A stretch of DNA of 62,000 nt from Apostichopus japonicus. Lineage: Eukaryota > Echinodermata > Holothuroidea > Aspidochirotida > Stichopodidae. The stretch covers positions 19,895,001 to 19,957,000 of the forward strand of contig NC_092569.1 in assembly GCF_037975245.1 (NCBI RefSeq), written 5' to 3'. The notes under the pieces are model-generated. The model ran no database searches. It was given only the letters and a program-made list of their open reading frames with translations, and was not told the origin of the DNA. The translations under genes were made by a program, and so were the position numbers. Below, in pieces: positions 26,000 to 38,699 of this stretch. Positions within the stretch are counted from its first letter, which is position 1, and each line of letters opens with the position of its first letter.

Positions 26000-28930
26000 A
26001 GTATTGGACCAAAAACAGTATTAATGTCGGCACAAAACAAACGTTAAAGAAAGCTCAAATGTTGTTTGTCCATCTCTAACATCCCTGGTGGAACCATGGA
26101 ACTATTTGAAAATTGTCAGCACTGTGGCAAGTCCCCAGACATTTTGATATGTTACCATTATAGTTAACAAATTGGGTAAGCCTGTTCAGGGAATGATGAT
26201 AAGCAGCCCCTCCACTTTTATGTTTTTGACAAAATACTATACACTCAAAGCCAGATTTTTAAAGCAAAAAAATTATGTCTCAGGAACTAATGGTATACTG
26301 GCAGTTTTGAACTAAAATCGACAGTGAATATTACATGAATTTCATCAGAACATAATTTAAGTAATGTATAAATGCATGCGCAGTTTTCACTCCTCAGAGG
26401 AATACTGCTACAAACAGTCAAACAACAAACAATTTTCAATTGATCAGGAATACAACAGAAAGTGTCCCTTTCTGTACACTACTGTACAGTATACTGTGTT
26501 GCTGACTCAAAACATAAACAGAGATAGAGGCAGTGAATGTGATTGCTTAAAATTCATCAAAAATTGTTGACGATTTACTTTTTTAAACTTCTACCCAGAA
26601 ATCTGGCTTATTACCAAACACATACAGTAGTGGAGATTAGCATGATATTAAAAGACGAGACACAATAAAAATTGTACAATCATATTCAAGCAGTTGATTG
26701 TAATTTCAATCCCAGTTTATATTTTCCACAAGATTTATTTCACATAAACCAGGATACTTGCACTATTACATTACCTCAATTTGCTGACCTCTCTCATACA
26801 TGAGAAACATTTTGGGAACTAACTTATACCTCAAGTATTTATCTAGACTTACCAATATAGGCACATGTATCCAATACCGTAACCAATGCAAATTACCACA
26901 ATATCATGGAGTTTCCATGCTTGGAGGGACAAAATTATACACAATACCCCTGGATTGCACAATTTCATACCTATAGTTACAAATGTTGTGGTTTTACAGT
27001 ATGTTTCATTGGGCTGCACTAGGTTTCCATGACATTGGTGCTAGTTGCATGTGCCTTTGCTGTATTCACTCCCCTCAATTTTGAGGGGAAATAATTTAAT
27101 TTTGTTTAAAGAATAAACTGGTTCTTGGTGTAATAAAAGACCACAAGCTTTCAGTAATTAAGTCAGGCCTAACATTGTAAACTTTCCCATAGCATAAACC
27201 CCTGAACCCAACTTGTAGAATTGTGAAACTGTGGTTCAGGAACAATGCAGCATCCCCCTGGAGATTTTGAGGGATATAAGTTTGAAAGATTTTATAGTAG
27301 TAATCTGCTTAACAAATACCCTTAGTCCTGCACAAGTATCTGTGTGGTGGTTGTTGAAAATTACTGTACTATGGCTTGCTGATCTTGCTTGGAATACAAA
27401 ATTAAAACATCTTAAAACATGAGAAATGCATTTAAGAACAGTTAAAGCAAGGTAAGGCAGCAAAATATCCAGTAACCTCAACACTTAAGCATCAGGACCA
27501 CTTCAGTTGTATAACAAGTTCCATGTTCTTGACAAGCAGCTGCAAATGTTCCCTAATACTTACAAAAACATGTACAGTAGTGCCACAATGTCACCAAACT
27601 AAAATATTTCAAGAAGTACATTGCAAAAGAATGAGTCCATTTATACAGTTAAATATGTAGAAGACTTCCCATGAAGACTGGTCTGCATTCTCTTGGTTCT
27701 GTCTGCTTGAAGCTTATAATATTAATTTCCTCTATCTTTTATATGGTGTAACAGTGTAACATATCCTGGAACTAGTTAGTTTTCTGTTACTGCTACTACA
27801 TTACTGTGCCAATCCAACAACTATTCCCAGCAACTTCCTAACTCCATTGAAAGATGTGCTGTGTCCCAGAGGATATACATGAGATGTGTGAATCTACTTC
27901 GTGATTTACAGGACATACTTTTGCTTTGCTTGGCATCGGCTTCTATGCAAGCTTTTAATTGATAAGCCCAACAAGGAGCTACTGTATACCACTATGTACA
28001 GCATGATGAAAAGCTTGGTTGATGATTGTATTCACCCCACTGTAAACTGTGTGATAATCTTGCCTGGCATTTCTAATTAGAGCATATCCTTTGCTGTATT
28101 AGCCTGTAGATCTATCCATCTGTTGGTACAAAAAGAAAAGCTTTCTCTTAAAGATATGCTGATTTGGTCCCAATTATAGCACGCGCAATATAGCTTGGAA
28201 TGTTTTGCGATTACCGAATAGACCTCACACACTACAAATGAAGAAAACAATGAACTGCTTTACAAAACTAAATCTCCTGTAATTCAGCCAATAGTTTAAT
28301 CATCTCACAACCTTTCATATATACTATTTTCACTGTAAATTTCAATTCGTTTATCCATCCCATTTTGGGCCCATTAATTCTTGATTCATCTTGCCTTGTA
28401 TACAACATTACACATTTTATTTATGCAGCCATGAAACAGCTCCCTACCATAGCAAGTGCTTTTAAAAGTTGCAAGTCATTCAAGCTTTACCAATTGTAAA
28501 GATTTCAAAATTTAAATATACATGTACATTTTATGTGGACCTAGTCTGACAATTTGGTGTTGTCTTGCATTGACCTTTAAGATTAAAAACCAGAGAGTGG
28601 ATATAGCTCTAGTGTAGTTAAATACTATGGACATAGAGGAAAAGATACCACCACATTAACCAGATCATACAAAAGTTTTCATCCCTTCTGATTGTTTCTT
28701 TCTTCATTCCATAACTTTGGAATAAATTACCTCAGATGTTACTCGTATTTGAGATAATAGAGTCCTATGGTATCAAGTTTATGCGATGTCGAACCTACAG
28801 AATATTAACTTACTTTTTGGTTAATTCAGAAAATATCTTCCATTTTGCTGTCAATGATGCAGTAGGTCACCACATCAGTCTGTCCCAGACGGCATCTGTG
28901 CTCTAGCTATGATTGCTGTCGTTCCAACAT
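26000..28930. other. non-coding region, nothing recognised
   Basis: AT-rich sequence with frequent 'tactgtacagta'-like words. It could be intron or 3' UTR of a - strand transcript ending nearby. No exon with convincing coding content was found. Confidence 0.35.
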
Positions 28931-28938
28931 TGACTTTT

Positions 28939-29034
28939 TCACTGCATGGCAGCTACATCGTACAGTGTTATTCCCTTGGATAGTGGGCTGTTGTCATTCA
29001 TCTTGAGATTGAGAATGTTGATCATCAAATTTGT
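28939..29034 (-). CDS. candidate terminal coding exon, unknown protein
   Basis: On the - strand an acceptor 'gttttctcag' precedes 31 codons and a TGA (28939-28941). The peptide (ILNLKMNDNSPLSKGITLYD ...) is strongly protein-like for its size. Phase is 0. A possible non-coding 5' exon lies upstream on the same strand near 30731, ending 'caacttcag|gtaagg', but no intervening coding exon was found. The product is not recognised. It might be the tail of a short protein or a gene fragment stranded among MITEs. Confidence 0.3.
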   Translation of the reverse strand, partial: TNLMINILNLKMNDNSPLSKGITLYDVAAMQ

Positions 29035-29745
29035 CTGAGAAAACATTAACAGTGCCAATCAAATAAATATCAAATGGTCAGAGTGAAGATGTGCATTATT
29101 TCAATTTTTATTGTACACTTCTCTCCAATATATTTTGGGCCAATACAGAGCTCAGATCTTAAACACTGAATATTGCACATTTAGTCAACTTGGTATTACT
29201 TATGGATCTAAATAGACTTAACAAAATGACTTACAGTATATGCAAGGGAGGGGATAGAAGGCTTTATCAAATTTTTGTGTTATATAGATTTTTGGAGGAT
29301 GGTAACTTTTAATTAGGTGCACTCAGCTTTTGTAATAGTTACATTATGGAAATGTACTGACTCAATAACCTTTTGGATGCATGGCATTGTTGTTTTGTAC
29401 AAATTTTGGCTAGTTATAAATAAGACACTTGAAACACAATGCATCACTTGAGAGACTTAGATTAAAGGTATTCTGCATTGGCCCAAATTTGATGCTGGAT
29501 TTTCTAGTATTATATCCTTTAACTGTTTTTATTGATACCCTCACTGGGATATTCAGACATCTTACAGTACAGTGGTGTCTAGAATGTCTGAGAATATTTT
29601 GGAGAGTAAAGACTTCCAAGAACTTTTTGAAAAGTTCTAGCAATTATAGCATCTTTTACTCAATACAGGCTACTTGTAAGTTACATTTGCATGGTGACTT
29701 CAGTCTATAATAATCTAGGCATAGCTACTGTACAGTATAGTAAAG

Positions 29746-30327
29746 GCTTCATAATTGACGCACCCCCGTAATTGACGCACCTTAAATTATTACTAGCAAC
29801 GATACAGCAGGCCACCTAAACTTTTTTTGCAGCCAAACAGAATTACATATTTCATGAGTTTGAATCCATTTGAGGTATTTGCTGACCAAATTGTGGTATT
29901 TTTTAAGCTTTTAACACCCTCCCCCCGGTTTGGCACATTTTTTGGCCATTTGGAAATCTTACACCCTTAAAATACCCAACATTACCTCAATATGAGAACA
30001 CTACTCTCTGGGACATGACCTGTCAGAGCTTAGAGGCTCAGAGCATAGCAAACAGCATCTAAAGTCAATGGATGTATACCAAGGCCTACACTACAGTTAG
30101 CTTATCGACGAATGTGTCAATTTAGGGGTATGAAAGAACTTGACACGGCAGACATTTTGTGGTCAAATTCTGCTCAATTGTATGGTGCATAAGCACAGAA
30201 CCTTAAATATTTTGAGATTAGAACATTTCTGAGGAACTACACATATGAAAAAAAAAAAGTTGAGTAATTTGGATTTTTTCTTGATAGATATCATTGATCA
30301 AATCCTTAAGTGCGTCAATTATAAGCC
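29746..30327. mobile_element. complete MITE with 19-bp terminal inverted repeats
   Basis: The left end 'ggcttcataattgacgcac' (29746-29764) is matched by 'gtgcgtcaattataagcc' at about 30309-30326 (one-base difference). The 'taattgacgcac' motif is repeated just inside the left end. The ~580-bp interior has no transposase. A second, right-truncated copy lies at 11526-11934. Confidence 0.8.
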
Positions 30328-30730
30328 CACCATGCTACAGTATCTGGTCATGATTAGGGCAATGTACAGTAACATAATTGTCCAGCAAAATCTAAGGCCA
30401 TATATGATACATACATGCACAGTAGGCTAAAAAGTTAAGCTGACCTACTTGAAATCTAATTTCTCTGGCAGTTGGTATTAATTTGTAGCTCAAACTACAG
30501 ACCAGTTTACCCTTGACCCAATGCTAAGGTAGTGTTAGGACTTGGACTATGGCCCTAGGCTACAGCCGAACGTAGGCTAGGCCTTACAAGTTTTAGGCTA
30601 GAAGCTAGTCTAGACTATAGTATTGAAATATGGGTATGAACAAATAACGTGAAGCTGTATGCAACAACGTTACAATATCAACATTATTAATATCACCAAA
30701 CTTTATTGACTAATCTCATGGACCTTACCT

Positions 30731-30960
30731 GAAGTTGTTGGTGAGACGTTTTCGTTTTAACGGTACTTTTTTAAGAAAAAGTCAACAAGGAAAGAACCTG
30801 GGCACGAAAACCAAACTACCCGGCGAACGACTGACCCGATCTCAAGCCCAGTCCCCTTGCATCGAGAGGAAACAGATACTACACATCATCTTATATTAGC
30901 CGAAACTGTTATTGGGTTGCATGCAATGCAGCCGACGGGTATGCTTTAGCGTTAGCCCTG
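30731..30960 (-). promoter_or_regulatory. candidate - strand first exon/promoter
   Basis: Locally CG-richer DNA with a good - strand donor 'caacttcag|gtaagg' (about 30724-30732). All frames are closed, so if transcribed it would be 5' UTR. Its partner exon is uncertain. Confidence 0.2.
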
Positions 30961-31089
30961 GCGTATACAGTGTACACAGTGTAGAGCGTATACACTGAAT
31001 ACAGGCTACTGCCGCTGTCAAGAAAACTACGGATGCCTGTACGTCAGGTCAACTTATATACCAACTGGGGGATATACTTTGATAGCAAG

Positions 31090-31253
31090 ACTTAGGTTTA
31101 CCGTAAGGGTTTGACCAATTGGATTTTTCCTTGCCAAATGACCCAAAAAGTAGGTAGCAACTTATAACGACTGATATGCAGTCCTAGTACCATAAGGTAT
31201 ACTGATATAAAATTTCAAGTTGATCCAATCATTTCACCTCAGGTAAACCTAAG
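31090..31253. mobile_element. 164-bp MITE-like element
   Basis: Ends are 'acttaggtttacc' (31090-31102) and 'ggtaaacctaag' (31242-31253), the same inverted ends as the palindrome at 10608-10658. A (TA)n tract follows 40 bp to the right. Confidence 0.65.
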
Positions 31254-31292
31254 CACCAACTTGGAGAAGTAAACGTAAATACCAATCCAGTG

Positions 31293-31293
<1 letters not shown>

Positions 31294-31352
<59 letters not shown>
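31294..31352. repeat. (TA)n microsatellite
   Basis: About 58 bp of pure TA repeats. Confidence 0.95.
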
Positions 31353-31355
<3 letters not shown>

Positions 31356-32547
31356 AAATAATAGTAACTCCAACAACATTCAACTCTGTTAAGGCTTTCT
31401 AAACACTGTGATCTGCTGTAAATGATATCTTTCGTTTCCTTCTGTTTTGCTTATGCCAAAACTGCCGTTTGAAATTTGTTTGGTTGTTAATCTTCTAAAA
31501 CGTTATTTATGCTTTCTCAAATCCAACTGTCGGCTTGTTACATTATTATTTATGTAGGTGGAGATTGTACAAAAAAGGACTTTTTTTTAATGTATTCACC
31601 TGTGATATTGGCACCCAACTATTGACTAAAATAATCATAAAAAATATTGAGACTATGTACAGTGTAGCTTGTGTTGGCGATGTTGTTTTATTCGCTTTTT
31701 AAATTTTAATCAAAGCTTCACAGAGATTGAGACACTGAAAAAGATGTTTTCCTCAAAATGTAGACACATCTTGAAGTTAATAACTAAAGATTATATTATT
31801 CACTTACAGAAAAGCTCAGCAAGTAGAGTTGGTGTCCATTGCCAGATAATTTACAAAGTTGCAAAGTCTGCCAAATCTAAGGATATTGAGTCTATTCCTC
31901 TTTGTAATTTTATACCACATTTATTACATAGAAACATTAAGTCACAATCTAGCAATCAATGAACATAATCCTGTTAAGTTCCTCAAGTCATTCACAATAC
32001 AAGTGGTCAAGCCTCATTCATATTAATGTACCTGACCACATGGTGTATATACCTCAATAAAGTCTCTTAGCATGTGTGTATTGGTTTGAATTTATTGGTA
32101 ATAAGTTGATGACTCGAAAAACGGATATGGTATCAATATGTTTGTTATTGTTTGATTTGAGGTGCATTATGAAACGCATGGCATGAACTCACCAAATTGG
32201 CACGCTAATAGTTCTTCAAAAACAATCATTCCTGATTAACCTCACTTATGGTCTTTGTTTCTTTTCCGCCTGGTCTCAACGTTGTTACTAGGGCGGTGAG
32301 GGAAGAGGTGGGGGGGGGGTATTCAGGAATATGAGAAACTGATTTGAAATTGAAACGAGAAATATATATTTCTCCTTCATTGAGTTGATCATAAGTCAAT
32401 GTTACCTTTGCGCAAACCCTCCGTATTCCAAAAGAAAGCAGAGCATAGAAAAATGTTACCAACTTTATTTGTAAGTAAGAGACCGTTGCAGAGTCGTAGA
32501 TATACGGCTCTGGTCCGTTTGCTGTGTTTTGATGTCATACTACCTGT

Positions 32548-34640
32548 TGTAGGACTAAAGCCATATACCTGAACTATTATGTGATTTTATACTGTAATTA
32601 TGAATTTGAGACCGTGGTACCCCATCATAGAACATGTTTGGTGAAGACAGGGGATCAAGTAACGAATATTTGGAGTACTAATTCCGTCTCTGCTTCCTTC
32701 CATGTAATTGCATATATTAGTTTCCAGTGGATCTGGTTCAAGCAATGGAGGTACCTCGGTTCCGGTTGACCCCATTTCATACCCTACGACAGCAGAGGAA
32801 TCGGAAGTATCTACTACCAATGATGGTAAGCTACTTGTTTTATGCTGAGATGAACCGTACCCCCAAATACATTGCATTTGAATCCTTCCTTGGTATTGTA
32901 GAACACTTCTAACTTTTGTTTTGTTTTGCCTGTCATATTTTCAATGTGAACTTTAGTCATCATGTAACAATGTTGTAGGACTATATCCATATGCCTAGGT
33001 TATTATATAATATTATACTGTAATTAGTTGTTTAGGTTCGTGGTACCCCCACCATAGAACATGTTTGGTGAAGACAGGGGATCAAGTAACGAATATTTGG
33101 AGTACTAATTCCGTCTCTGCTTCCTTCCATGTAATTGCATATATTAGTTTCCAGTGGATCTGGTTCAAGCAATGGAGGTACCTCGGTTCCGGTTGACCCC
33201 ATTTCATACCCTACGACAGCAGAGCAGTCGGAAGTATCTACTACCAATGATGGTAAGCTACTTGTTTTATGCTGAGATGAACCGTACCCCCAAATACCTT
33301 GCATTTGAATCCTTCTTTGGTATTGTAGAACACTTCTAACTTTTGTTTTGTTTTGCCTGTCATATTTTCAATGTGAACTTTAGTCATCATGTATAACATG
33401 GGCTTAGGCTGCATGTAACAATGTTGTAGGACTATATCCATATTCCTAGGTTATTATGTAATATTATACTTAAATTAGTTGTTCAGGTTCGTGGTACCCC
33501 CACCATAGAACATGTTTGGTGAAGACAGGGGATCAAGTAACGAATATTTGGAGTACTAATTCCGTCTCTGCTTCCTTCCATGTAATTGCATATATTAGTT
33601 TCCAGTGGATCTGGTTCAAGCAATGGAGGTACCTCGGTTCCGGTTGACCCCATTTCATACCCTACGACAGCAGAGCAATCGGAAGTATCTACTACCAATG
33701 ATGGTAAGCTACTTGTTTTATGCTGAGATGAACCGTACCCGCAAATACATTGCATTTGAATCCTTCCTTGGTATTGTAGAACACTTCTAACTTTTGTTTT
33801 GTTTTGCCTGTCATATTTTCAATGTGAACTTTAGTCATCATGTTTAACATGGGCTTAGGCTGCATGTAACAATGTTGTAGGACTATATCCATATTCCTAG
33901 GTTATTATGTAATATTATACTTAAATTAGTTGTTCAGGTTCGTGGTACCCCCACCATAGAACATGTTTGGTGAAGACATGGGATCAAGTAACGAATATTT
34001 GGAGTACTAATTCCGTCTCTGCTTCCTTCCATGTAATTGCATATATTAGTTTCCAGTGGATCTGGTTCAAGCAATGGAGGTACCTCGGTTCCGGTTGACC
34101 CCATTTCATACCCTACGACAGCAGAGGAATCGGAAGTATCTACTACCAATGATGGCAAGCTACTTGTTTTATGCTGAGATGAACCGTACCCCCAAATACA
34201 TTGCATTTGAATCCTTCCTTGGTATTGTAGAACACTTCTAACTTTTGTTTTGTTTTGCCTGTCATATTTTCAATGTGAACTTTAGTCATCAGGTTTAACA
34301 TGGGCTTAGGCTGCATGTAACAATGTTGTAGGACTATATCCATATGCCTAGGTTATTATGTAATATTATACTGTAATTAGTTGTTCAGCTTCGTGGTACC
34401 CCCACCATAGAACATGTTTGGTGAAGACAGGGGATCAAGTAACGAATATTTGAAGTACTAATTCCGTCTCTGCTTCCTTCCATGTAATTGCATATATTAG
34501 TTTCCAGTGGATCTGGTTCAAGCAATGGAGGTACCTCGGTTCCGGTTGACCCCATTTCATACCCTACGACAGCAGAGGAATCGGAAGTATCTACTACCAA
34601 TGATGGTAAGCTCCTTGTTTTATGTTGTTAAGTTACATCT
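32548..34640 (+). repeat. five-copy tandem array of a 451-bp exon-intron unit
   Basis: Units start at equivalent exon positions 32721, 33148, 33599, 34050 and 34501, so spacing is 427, 451, 451 and 451 bp. The first unit lacks about 24 bp of intron. Copies are near-identical in exon and intron. Each unit holds one 105-bp exon with flanking intron, so the array multiplies a protein segment rather than mere non-coding DNA. Confidence 0.97.
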
Positions 34641-37600
34641 AATAAATCCCCTTCATCCCTCCCCTTCCCTCCTTAATTTTTTCATACAATTTACTGTTAG
34701 TTAATGCACTTAAAGAAGAAGTGAGCCCACAGAACATTAGTAACATCTTCATTTACATTCGTGGTTATCATTTGATAAATATATGACCCCCTCCCGGCTA
34801 ATACTAGTTTCAATCTGTTTAGGAAATATCCGTGTGTTCAATATTGCCAGAACTGTACATTGTAGTGAGGCACTTATTGCAAGAGTACCCCACAATAAAA
34901 CATTTTTTGGTGAAGACAGCAGATCAAATAAACAACGTTTGCAATACTAAATCTGTTTCACTCTTTTTTACCATGACATTACTCACATTCTAGTTACCAG
35001 TGAACTTGGGTCAAGTAATGAGGGTACCTCGCTTCCGGTTGACGCCACATCATACACCACGATCCGTACAAACTGCCTTACGAGTAATGGCAGTGTTATC
35101 CAGGTAAGAGTTAGGAACAGCCTTATTTCGATAATGTTTCGATGTAATTCAAATATTTAATTATCATAGCATTGCTATTATTTAGTTCCATTTAGTCAAG
35201 TTTCATTTTAAGAATGATTAGAGTGCAACCTATTGAAAGTTTCAGTCCACTGTTGCGTTTTACATGTGAGTAATACAAATTCGAAAAATGGATAAAAAAA
35301 ATGATGGGAGCCAGATGGAATCATTAAATATTTGTTCATTAACCTTCATTTTCAAGTTATATAATAAACTAATCGATAAGCCTGATTGTAAAGTTGTTGA
35401 CAATGTACGGCGGATTTTAGTTTCAAGTTCTTTGTAGAATTGACGTGACATATTTTTGGTAACAACGGAATTATAAATATATCTGCATGGAAGAATGTAC
35501 CGTTGTACTCGTTGTTCTTGGTAAAGAAGACAAAGGAATAACGCAAAACAAAGACAAAGGTTTTATCAACTGTACCATGAAACAAATTTCAGTGAAGTGA
35601 TTTGCGAGCTAATTTGGACCGTTATGTGTCTTCCCACATACAGTAAAGTAAAACTGCATAGTAACTTAGCGTTTTAGTGTGAAGTTAGTCTTTTTCTGAA
35701 CAAGCTAGATCATCTTCACGAACCCGCTCAATTTAGCCAAGTTGATTTTACGCTGTTAGAACCATTTGAATTCATAATAAATTATTGCTCATTTGGAATA
35801 CAGACAATTGTATCATACATCATTTAATCTAAGATGATATTTTAAACCTATCTTGGAAGCTTTGGGTAGGTTTATTATTTAAGTACAAGTTTATTTGATT
35901 GGTGTGTGTGTGTGTCTGTTTGCATTGTTTCGTCTTGTATTTGAATAAAAAAGTTTTAATTAACCATTTCTCTCTACTGGTACAAGATTGAAGATAGTAT
36001 ATTGATAGTATATTGCATACAGTGAACCATAAATCCTTAATTATATGTTTTGTCTTTCAAATTATTTTGTCCTAATTTTCCTGTCGGTTTAATTTACATC
36101 ATAATTTAACTTTTGAACTCTAAAGACTTGATTTATCTTTTGATTCAGAATGGTTCTCTTCTCGTGAATGAAGACTGTACAAGGATTTCAACCTGTGATA
36201 ATGGAGTAATGAACTACAATGATCTCTACCAGTGTAGCTCTGATGCGGTTTGTGAAGTCCGTAACGATGTACGCAAATGTTACTGCATGAGTGGTTACCA
36301 TGGTAATGGAGTGAATTGTACAAAACACATGGCCGACTGTAAGGATTGGTACGATGCTGGAAACACTACTAATGGTATTTATACTATCATACCAACTAAC
36401 TGGAGTGGAGCATTATTTGATGTTTCCTGTAACATGACTGACGGAGGAGGATGGACGGTAAGTCTAGTATGACATCCTATAGTATAGACGATATATAGTT
36501 TATATAATATGACTGACGGAGGAGTTTGGACGGTAAGGCTAGTATGACATCCTATAGTATAGACGATATATTGTACATGTATAACTTGACTGACGGAGGA
36601 GTATGGACGGTAACTCTAGAATTACATCATATAGTATAGACGATATATTGTTTATGTATAATATGACGGACGGAGGAGGATGGACGGTAAGTCTATAGTT
36701 TGACATCTTATTGTATAGACGATTGTATATTTTAATATTACTGACGGGGGATGATGGACGGTAGGTCTAGCATGACATCTTATAGTTTATACGATATATT
36801 GTATATGTATAATATGACTGACATGGGAGGATAGACGGTAGATCTGTTATAACTGCCTTTTGTATAGACGGTATATTTGATTTTCACTAGAGAGGGGAGG
36901 TGTGACACAAAACCCAAACAGCAAACCTAATCCACCCAAACAAACCACACCCCAACACAACCGCACCCAGACACCACCACAACCTCGTATCTGCGCACTG
37001 TCTACAGTTTTACAGTGTAAACATGTTCCTCTTTGCGTTATACCTTTTCACATTACTCTTTAGGTTGTGAAAAGGCAAACTCATTTTCTGTTTCTCATTT
37101 TAATGCATTGCATAATTTACGCTAACACTTTCCTTTACATCCTTTGACCACATAACCTGTGGCGTATTACGTAAATAAGTAATGCACTATAAAAAATCAT
37201 ACTATTATATCCTACTTACACATGTTTAAGGTTGTGGGCATTTTTGACCTTATTACGTCATAACTCTAGTCTATTTTGTCATTTTGATATATACAACAAC
37301 GGGCCATATGCAATTTTTACCTCTTGGAGTTTAGCCTCTGACCTTGGGCGCTATGATGAATGTCTTTTCTTTTCCGGATTGAGAATGGGGGAGAAGTTGC
37401 TGACATCTTTAGTTTAGACAACCACATGCATGTAATTTAGTTGCTCGCTACAATAATTGAGAATAAATAACATCTCTTTTAAAAGAAACTGGTATAACAG
37501 TTTCAGTATTATATTTCTCTCCCCCTATCAATCAGGTATTCCAACGTCGCGTTAATGGTTCTGTTGATTTCAGTCGTACCTGGATCAGCTACAGAGAAGC

Positions 37601-38527
37601 TTTGGTGAGCTCGATCATGAGTTCTGGTTGGGTAATGATAAGCTGTATTACCTCACCAATCAAGGCAATTATCAACTCCGGGTTGATTTTGTGAGCAGAG
37701 ATGGTGATCCATTCTATGCTAACTTTGACCGGTTCCGTATCAACAATGAAAGTGACAACTATCGACTGTCTGGATTGGGAAACTACAGCGGAAATGCAGG
37801 TTTGTGAACAGATAGTTTATTGTTTGCTTAAACGTCATAACAGTGAATGGATTATTTTCAATATAGTGGTAATATTTGGATGTCGAATATGTTTGGACTA
37901 AGTCTGGCAATTTATGTCTTTATACGTGACCTACAAGTTGTCATACCATGGTTATACACGTAATAATAATATGAATTAAACATTTCCCACAAGTTTTATC
38001 AAAGATAGTGATTTTTTTTACATTGATTTCGCTTACGTAAATTATGAGTAACTCCTTACCCGTATAAAGTTTGCATTTTATTACCACTTTACCACTTTAC
38101 ACACTTACCACATTATAGTATGATAATAGAGATTGGATAGTTGATAATTTGATAACTCGTGAAGTTTTGAGATAATTTCCCAACTATGATGCATATTACT
38201 CTATCACGACGTTGATTGTTTATGGTTTTATTTTCAACTCAATATGCATTACCATAATTAAAATGCATTCATGTTATTGTTTAATATTCAGGTGGTGCTG
38301 GAAGTTTAAATGATCGCTTGAATTATTCCTTCAGTACCTCGGACAAGAACAATGGAGGATGTTTGGATGACTACCATTGTGGCTGGTGGTTCCGAGAATG
38401 TAGGAGACGTTGCCTCAATGGTGACTATCATGCAGCACGGAATGTAAGGTCAGGTATATCCTGGTATACACCGTCTGGTTCCTATGATAATATCAAGTAT
38501 ACTGAGATGAAGATAAGGCCTGTCTAG
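32721..38527 (+). CDS. secreted fibrinogen-related protein: Ser/Thr-rich repeats, EGF-like, FReD (frameshifted)
   Basis: Exons, all + strand: 32721-32825, 33148-33252, 33599-33703, 34050-34154, 34501-34605 (each 105 bp, phase 1 both sides, encoding a 35-residue Ser/Thr/Pro-rich repeat beginning VSSGSSNGGTS); 34994-35103 (diverged sixth repeat, VTSELGSSNEGTS, plus one Cys); 36149-36457 (EGF-like module ending CYCMSGYHGNG.NC, then the FReD start with GGGWT); 37536-37799 (FReD core, VFQRRVNGS ... EFWLGND); 38292-38527 (FReD C-terminus, CGWWFRECRRRCLNGDY ... TEMKIRPV, TAG). FReDs are glycan- or acetyl-group-binding domains of ficolins, tenascins and invertebrate lectins; sea cucumbers are known to have fibrinogen-like proteins. 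Exon 8 is 264 bp where phase demands 265: one base is missing near 37597-37601, giving a premature TGA at 37692-37694. It is either a pseudogene, a null allele or a base error. The repeats probably form an O-glycosylated stalk. Confidence 0.85.
36434..36875 (+). repeat. exon-end/splice-donor minisatellite (six copies of ~76 bp)
   Basis: The last 24 bp of the EGF-FReD exon plus its donor and about 50 bp of intron are repeated: starts at 36434 (the true exon end), 36509, 36586, 36663, 36738 and 36813. Later copies carry GTAAGG, GTAACT, GTAAGT, GTAGGT and GTAGAT in the donor position. The final copies are more diverged. Confidence 0.93.
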
Positions 38528-38650
38528 GGCGTTGCAGATGTTTAGAATAATGCTCAGCTTTGAATTAACTAGATATAGCTTAAACATTATACACAGAGAA
38601 TGATGATAAACTGATCACCATCGGCAGTGAAAAAAAATCATTAATGTGAA

Positions 38651-38656
38651 AATAAA
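38651..38656 (+). terminator. polyadenylation signal of the FReD gene
   Basis: AATAAA 124 bp after the TAG stop, with no intervening gene. Position and strand fit the 3' end of the fibrinogen-related transcript. Confidence 0.6.
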
Positions 38657-38699
38657 GAAACAAGACACATTAAAAATAGTTAATTGTTAAATATCCGTG

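Noticed and set aside
32587-34343. Repeated 61-, 66- and 90-residue open frames on both strands
   Set aside because: Shadows of the 451-bp exon-intron array; the spliced frame giving VSSGSSNGGTS-type repeats agrees in phase with the flanking exons and these do not.
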